Below, in pieces: positions 13,455-15,425 of a DNA stretch of 15,425 nt. The notes under the pieces were generated by a model, which saw only the letters and a program-made list of their open reading frames with translations, was not told the DNA's origin and searched no databases. The DNA comes from an uncultured Alphaproteobacteria bacterium. Lineage in GTDB: Bacteria > Pseudomonadota > Alphaproteobacteria > Micavibrionales > Micavibrionaceae. The translations under genes were made by a program, and so were the position numbers. How positions within the stretch are numbered: position 1 is the first letter of the stretch; each line of letters starts with the position of its first letter. The stretch covers positions 1 through 15,425 of the forward strand of contig CAKZKV010000049.1 of NCBI GenBank assembly GCA_937124505.1. Reading direction: 5' to 3'.

Positions 13455-14051
13455 ATGATTATGAACATGTTGACAGGCGCGCATGCCGCTTTGATACCGT
13501 TAATTACGGCGCTGCATGCGGAGGCAGCAGTAACGGATCATCACGATATATCTGGTATAACGGAAAAGTTGAATGCTGTTTTTTCCTATGAGGCTGAAAG
13601 CTGGGTCAAGGACATGACCGTCGATATGGTCATTGATTTCTTCGAGAAATTACCGGAAGACGTGATCTATGAAGTCTCTCAAAGAATGGATCTGCATGAT
13701 GGGTTGCCATTAAGGTTTTGCCTGTATCTTATGGACAAAAACAGCAAGATTGCCGAGAAGCTGATTGAGTCATCCGAGGTTCTGGATACGACAGATTTGC
13801 TGTACCGTATCCAGTCCGGGAAAGTTCATGAAATGATAGCTGTGGCACGGCGCAAAAACCTGACGCCTGAAGTATTGAATGCGTTAGTGGAAAGCTGCGA
13901 GCCTGAAGTTTACATGGAGTTGTTAAATAACCCCTGTGTACAGGTTCAGGCGGATGTGATCCGGCATCTGGCGGACGTGGCTCACCGCTCTCCCAAGATG
14001 GCGTGGTATATGGTCGCCAGCAAGCCACATGAAGAGCGTTTGCAGGCTTAG
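13455..14051 (+). CDS. Helical-repeat protein, DUF2336-like
   Basis: 198 residues, predicted all-helical and cytoplasmic. Repeating helical units are visible, for example the segment beginning MIAVARRKNLTPEVLNALVE and continuing EVYMELLNNPCVQVQADVIRHLADVA. This style (an ARRKNL-type helix, then a 'no. of losses' unit ending LLNNP) recalls the HEAT-like DUF2336 family common in alphaproteobacteria, but this protein is shorter than most members. Molecular function unknown. GGGG at 13444-13447 is seven bases before ATG 13455; ATG 13461 is an alternative. It reads towards pgk, with stops two bases apart. Confidence 0.7.
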   Translation: MIMNMLTGAHAALIPLITALHAEAAVTDHHDISGITEKLNAVFSYEAESWVKDMTVDMVIDFFEKLPEDVIYEVSQRMDLHDGLPLRFCLYLMDKNSKIAEKLIESSEVLDTTDLLYRIQSGKVHEMIAVARRKNLTPEVLNALVESCEPEVYMELLNNPCVQVQADVIRHLADVAHRSPKMAWYMVASKPHEERLQA

Positions 14052-14053
14052 GT

Positions 14054-15262
14054 TTATGCAGCTCTTTGATAGGCATTTTCCAGCGCTGCCACACCCGGCA
14101 GCGTTTTGCCTTCCAGCCATTCCAGAAATGCGCCGCCCGCCGTTGAAATGTAAGTGAAATCAGAGACGACACCAGCATTTTCAAGTGCAGAGACCGTATC
14201 GCCGCCACCGGCAACCGAGACGAGGTTTCCTGAGTTTGTCTGTGCGGCCACGGCACGCGCCAACTCATTGGTTCCCGTATCAAACGGTTTGACTTCGAAA
14301 ACACCCATCGGGCCGTTCCATAAGACTGTTTTACACTCTTCCATAATTTCAGACAGCATGGCAATAGTGGCCGGGCCAATATCAACGGCTTCCATGTCAG
14401 CGGGAATTTCTTCTGTTAAAACCACGTCATGCGGCGCGTTCTCACCAAATTCTTTCAGGATGATACGGTCTTTCGGCAGAATAATTTCACAGCCATGGGC
14501 TTCTGCTGTCTTCATAATTTCGCGGGCCTCTGAGGCCATGTCTTTCTCACACAGCGACAAGCCAACTTCAACGCCTTTTGCGAAGAGGAATGTATTCGCC
14601 ATGCTACCGCCGAGTACCAGCATATCGACTTTTTTCACAAGGTTGTTCAGCAGCGCCAGTTTTGTAGAAATTTTCGCGCCGCCGACAATCGCCATGACAG
14701 GCTTTTTCGGGGCTTCGAGTGCATCGCTTAAAGCTTTTAGTTCCGCTTCCATCAGGCATCCGGCGCAGGTCGGCAGCAGATGCGCCAGTCCTTCGGTAGA
14801 GGCATGGGCGCGGTGTGCGGCGGAGAATGCGTCGTTCACGTAAACATCTCCCAGTTTGGCAAGCTCTGCGGCAAAAGCGGGATCATTAGCTTCCTCGCCT
14901 TTGTGATAACGCAGGTTTTCCAGCAGGACGGCCTGACCGGGTTGTAGGGTGTTTATTGCAGCTTGTGCGGCATCTCCGATGCAATCTTCGGCAAAAGAAA
15001 CGTCCAGACCCAGACGATCCTGTAAAACAGGGGGCAGGAAGGAGAGGGAATATTCAGGTTTGCGCTCTCCCTTCGGACGGCCAAAGTGTGACAGGATCAC
15101 GATTTTGGCGTTTTTGGCCTTGAGGACATTAATGGTTTCTTGCAGACGGTCGATTCTGGTAAAGTCCGTCACAACGCCGTCTTTGGCGGGGACGTTCAGG
15201 TCGGCACGCAGCAAAACGGTTTTATTGTCTATATTGAGGTTGTTTAATGTCTGGTAGGGCAT
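14054..15262 (-). CDS. pgk: Phosphoglycerate kinase
   Basis: 402 residues, the standard length. It converts 1,3-bisphosphoglycerate and ADP to 3-phosphoglycerate and ATP in glycolysis (reversible). Seen are RADLNVP (19-25), SHFGRPKGE (59-67), ENLRYHKGEE, the VNDAFSAAHRAHAST loop, GGAKISTKL, WNGPMGVFE, GGGDTVSA and the C-terminal STAGGAFLEWLEGK. All substrate- and nucleotide-binding signatures are intact. GGAG sits about 10 bases before ATG 15262, inside the 3' end of the upstream gene, which overlaps pgk by 41 bp. No gapA or fba is in the window, so it does not show the common gap-pgk pairing. Confidence 0.98.
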   Translation of the reverse strand: MPYQTLNNLNIDNKTVLLRADLNVPAKDGVVTDFTRIDRLQETINVLKAKNAKIVILSHFGRPKGERKPEYSLSFLPPVLQDRLGLDVSFAEDCIGDAAQAAINTLQPGQAVLLENLRYHKGEEANDPAFAAELAKLGDVYVNDAFSAAHRAHASTEGLAHLLPTCAGCLMEAELKALSDALEAPKKPVMAIVGGAKISTKLALLNNLVKKVDMLVLGGSMANTFLFAKGVEVGLSLCEKDMASEAREIMKTAEAHGCEIILPKDRIILKEFGENAPHDVVLTEEIPADMEAVDIGPATIAMLSEIMEECKTVLWNGPMGVFEVKPFDTGTNELARAVAAQTNSGNLVSVAGGGDTVSALENAGVVSDFTYISTAGGAFLEWLEGKTLPGVAALENAYQRAA

Positions 15263-15425
15263 TTTTGATGATCTCCTTATCTAATGGAGGAACGGCGAAT
15301 TTTCCTTTTGCCTCCTCCGTGTCTTCAGGCTCAATAAACTCTATCCGCTCGGGATGGTCAACCTCTATATGCGGGCCGTTATATTCATCCAACCAACCAC
15401 GCACGCGCACTGTCTTTCCACTCCA
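15222..15425 (-). CDS. C-terminal part of an OB-fold/thermonuclease-like protein (5' end outside window)
   Basis: 67 residues to the window edge, open beyond it. It reads KTVRVRGWLDEYNGPHIEVDHPERIEFIE, then a charged Pro/Lys tail. The VRVRGW...NGP.IEV.HPE pattern is one I associate with the C-terminal OB-like end of alphaproteobacterial staphylococcal-nuclease-type (thermonuclease family) proteins; the catalytic region is off the window, so this is a family impression only. Its stop at 15222 lies inside pgk, a 41-bp overlap, suggesting co-transcription with pgk. Confidence 0.6.
   Translation of the reverse strand, partial: WSGKTVRVRGWLDEYNGPHIEVDHPERIEFIEPEDTEEAKGKFAVPPLDKEIIKNALPDIKQPQYRQ

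Noticed and set aside
14154..14843. 229-codon plus-strand frame inside pgk
   Set aside because: Ser/Ala-rich antisense shadow of a canonical phosphoglycerate kinase.
1..15425. tRNA, rRNA, CRISPR array, insertion sequence or integrase
   Set aside because: None of the gaps shows a cloverleaf, regular spaced repeats, or transposase or integrase motifs.

Overview
The window looks like chromosomal DNA of an alphaproteobacterium with moderate GC. The housekeeping proteins (FtsY, MtaB, a CGFS glutaredoxin, phosphoglycerate kinase, AMP nucleosidase) are all complete and ordinary. They surround a short run of type IVB (Dot/Icm, IncI-type) secretion genes. A Micavibrio-like or other Rhodospirillales-like lineage would fit, but this is inference from gene content, not from a marker gene.

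Left part (1-6115, + strand): two pilin-like or prepilin-like genes (the first cut by the window edge), the monothiol glutaredoxin grxD, then four genes read as dotI, dotH, dotG and dotF. This order is the same as Legionella icmL-icmK-icmE-icmG and R64 traM-traN-traO-traP. DotI is an inner-membrane protein with a periplasmic domain. DotH is a secreted outer-membrane core component. DotG is a VirB10/TrbI-like channel spanning the envelope. DotF is an inner-membrane protein with a coiled coil and a small periplasmic C-terminal domain. Together they would make much of the envelope-spanning core of a type IVB apparatus. The ATPases (DotB, DotL, DotO) and the lipoproteins (DotC, DotD) are not here, and there is no transposase, integrase or plasmid gene beside the cluster.

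Middle part (6092-11302): a small unknown minus-strand gene overlaps the end of dotF; then come mtaB (tRNA ms2t6A37 synthesis), two small + strand genes (one membrane protein, one soluble), and on the minus strand amn and ftsY. The gaps hold two hairpins after mtaB, a decayed copy of the 'GTCATTGCGAG' palindromic repeat, and a 13-codon leader reading frame.

Right part (11388-15425): a minus-strand set of three genes (a Gln/Asn-rich small protein and two secreted paralogous proteins with the same four cysteines, one with an HExxH metalloprotease motif and one that has lost it), a + strand helical-repeat protein resembling DUF2336, then pgk and the C-terminal end of an OB-fold/nuclease-like protein on the minus strand. 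Convergent genes here meet tail to tail with 0 to 2 bp between stops or with overlap.

The best leads are the type IVB core set with adjacent pilin-like genes, the paired secreted paralogs with an intact and a broken metal site, and a probable AUA start codon at 274.
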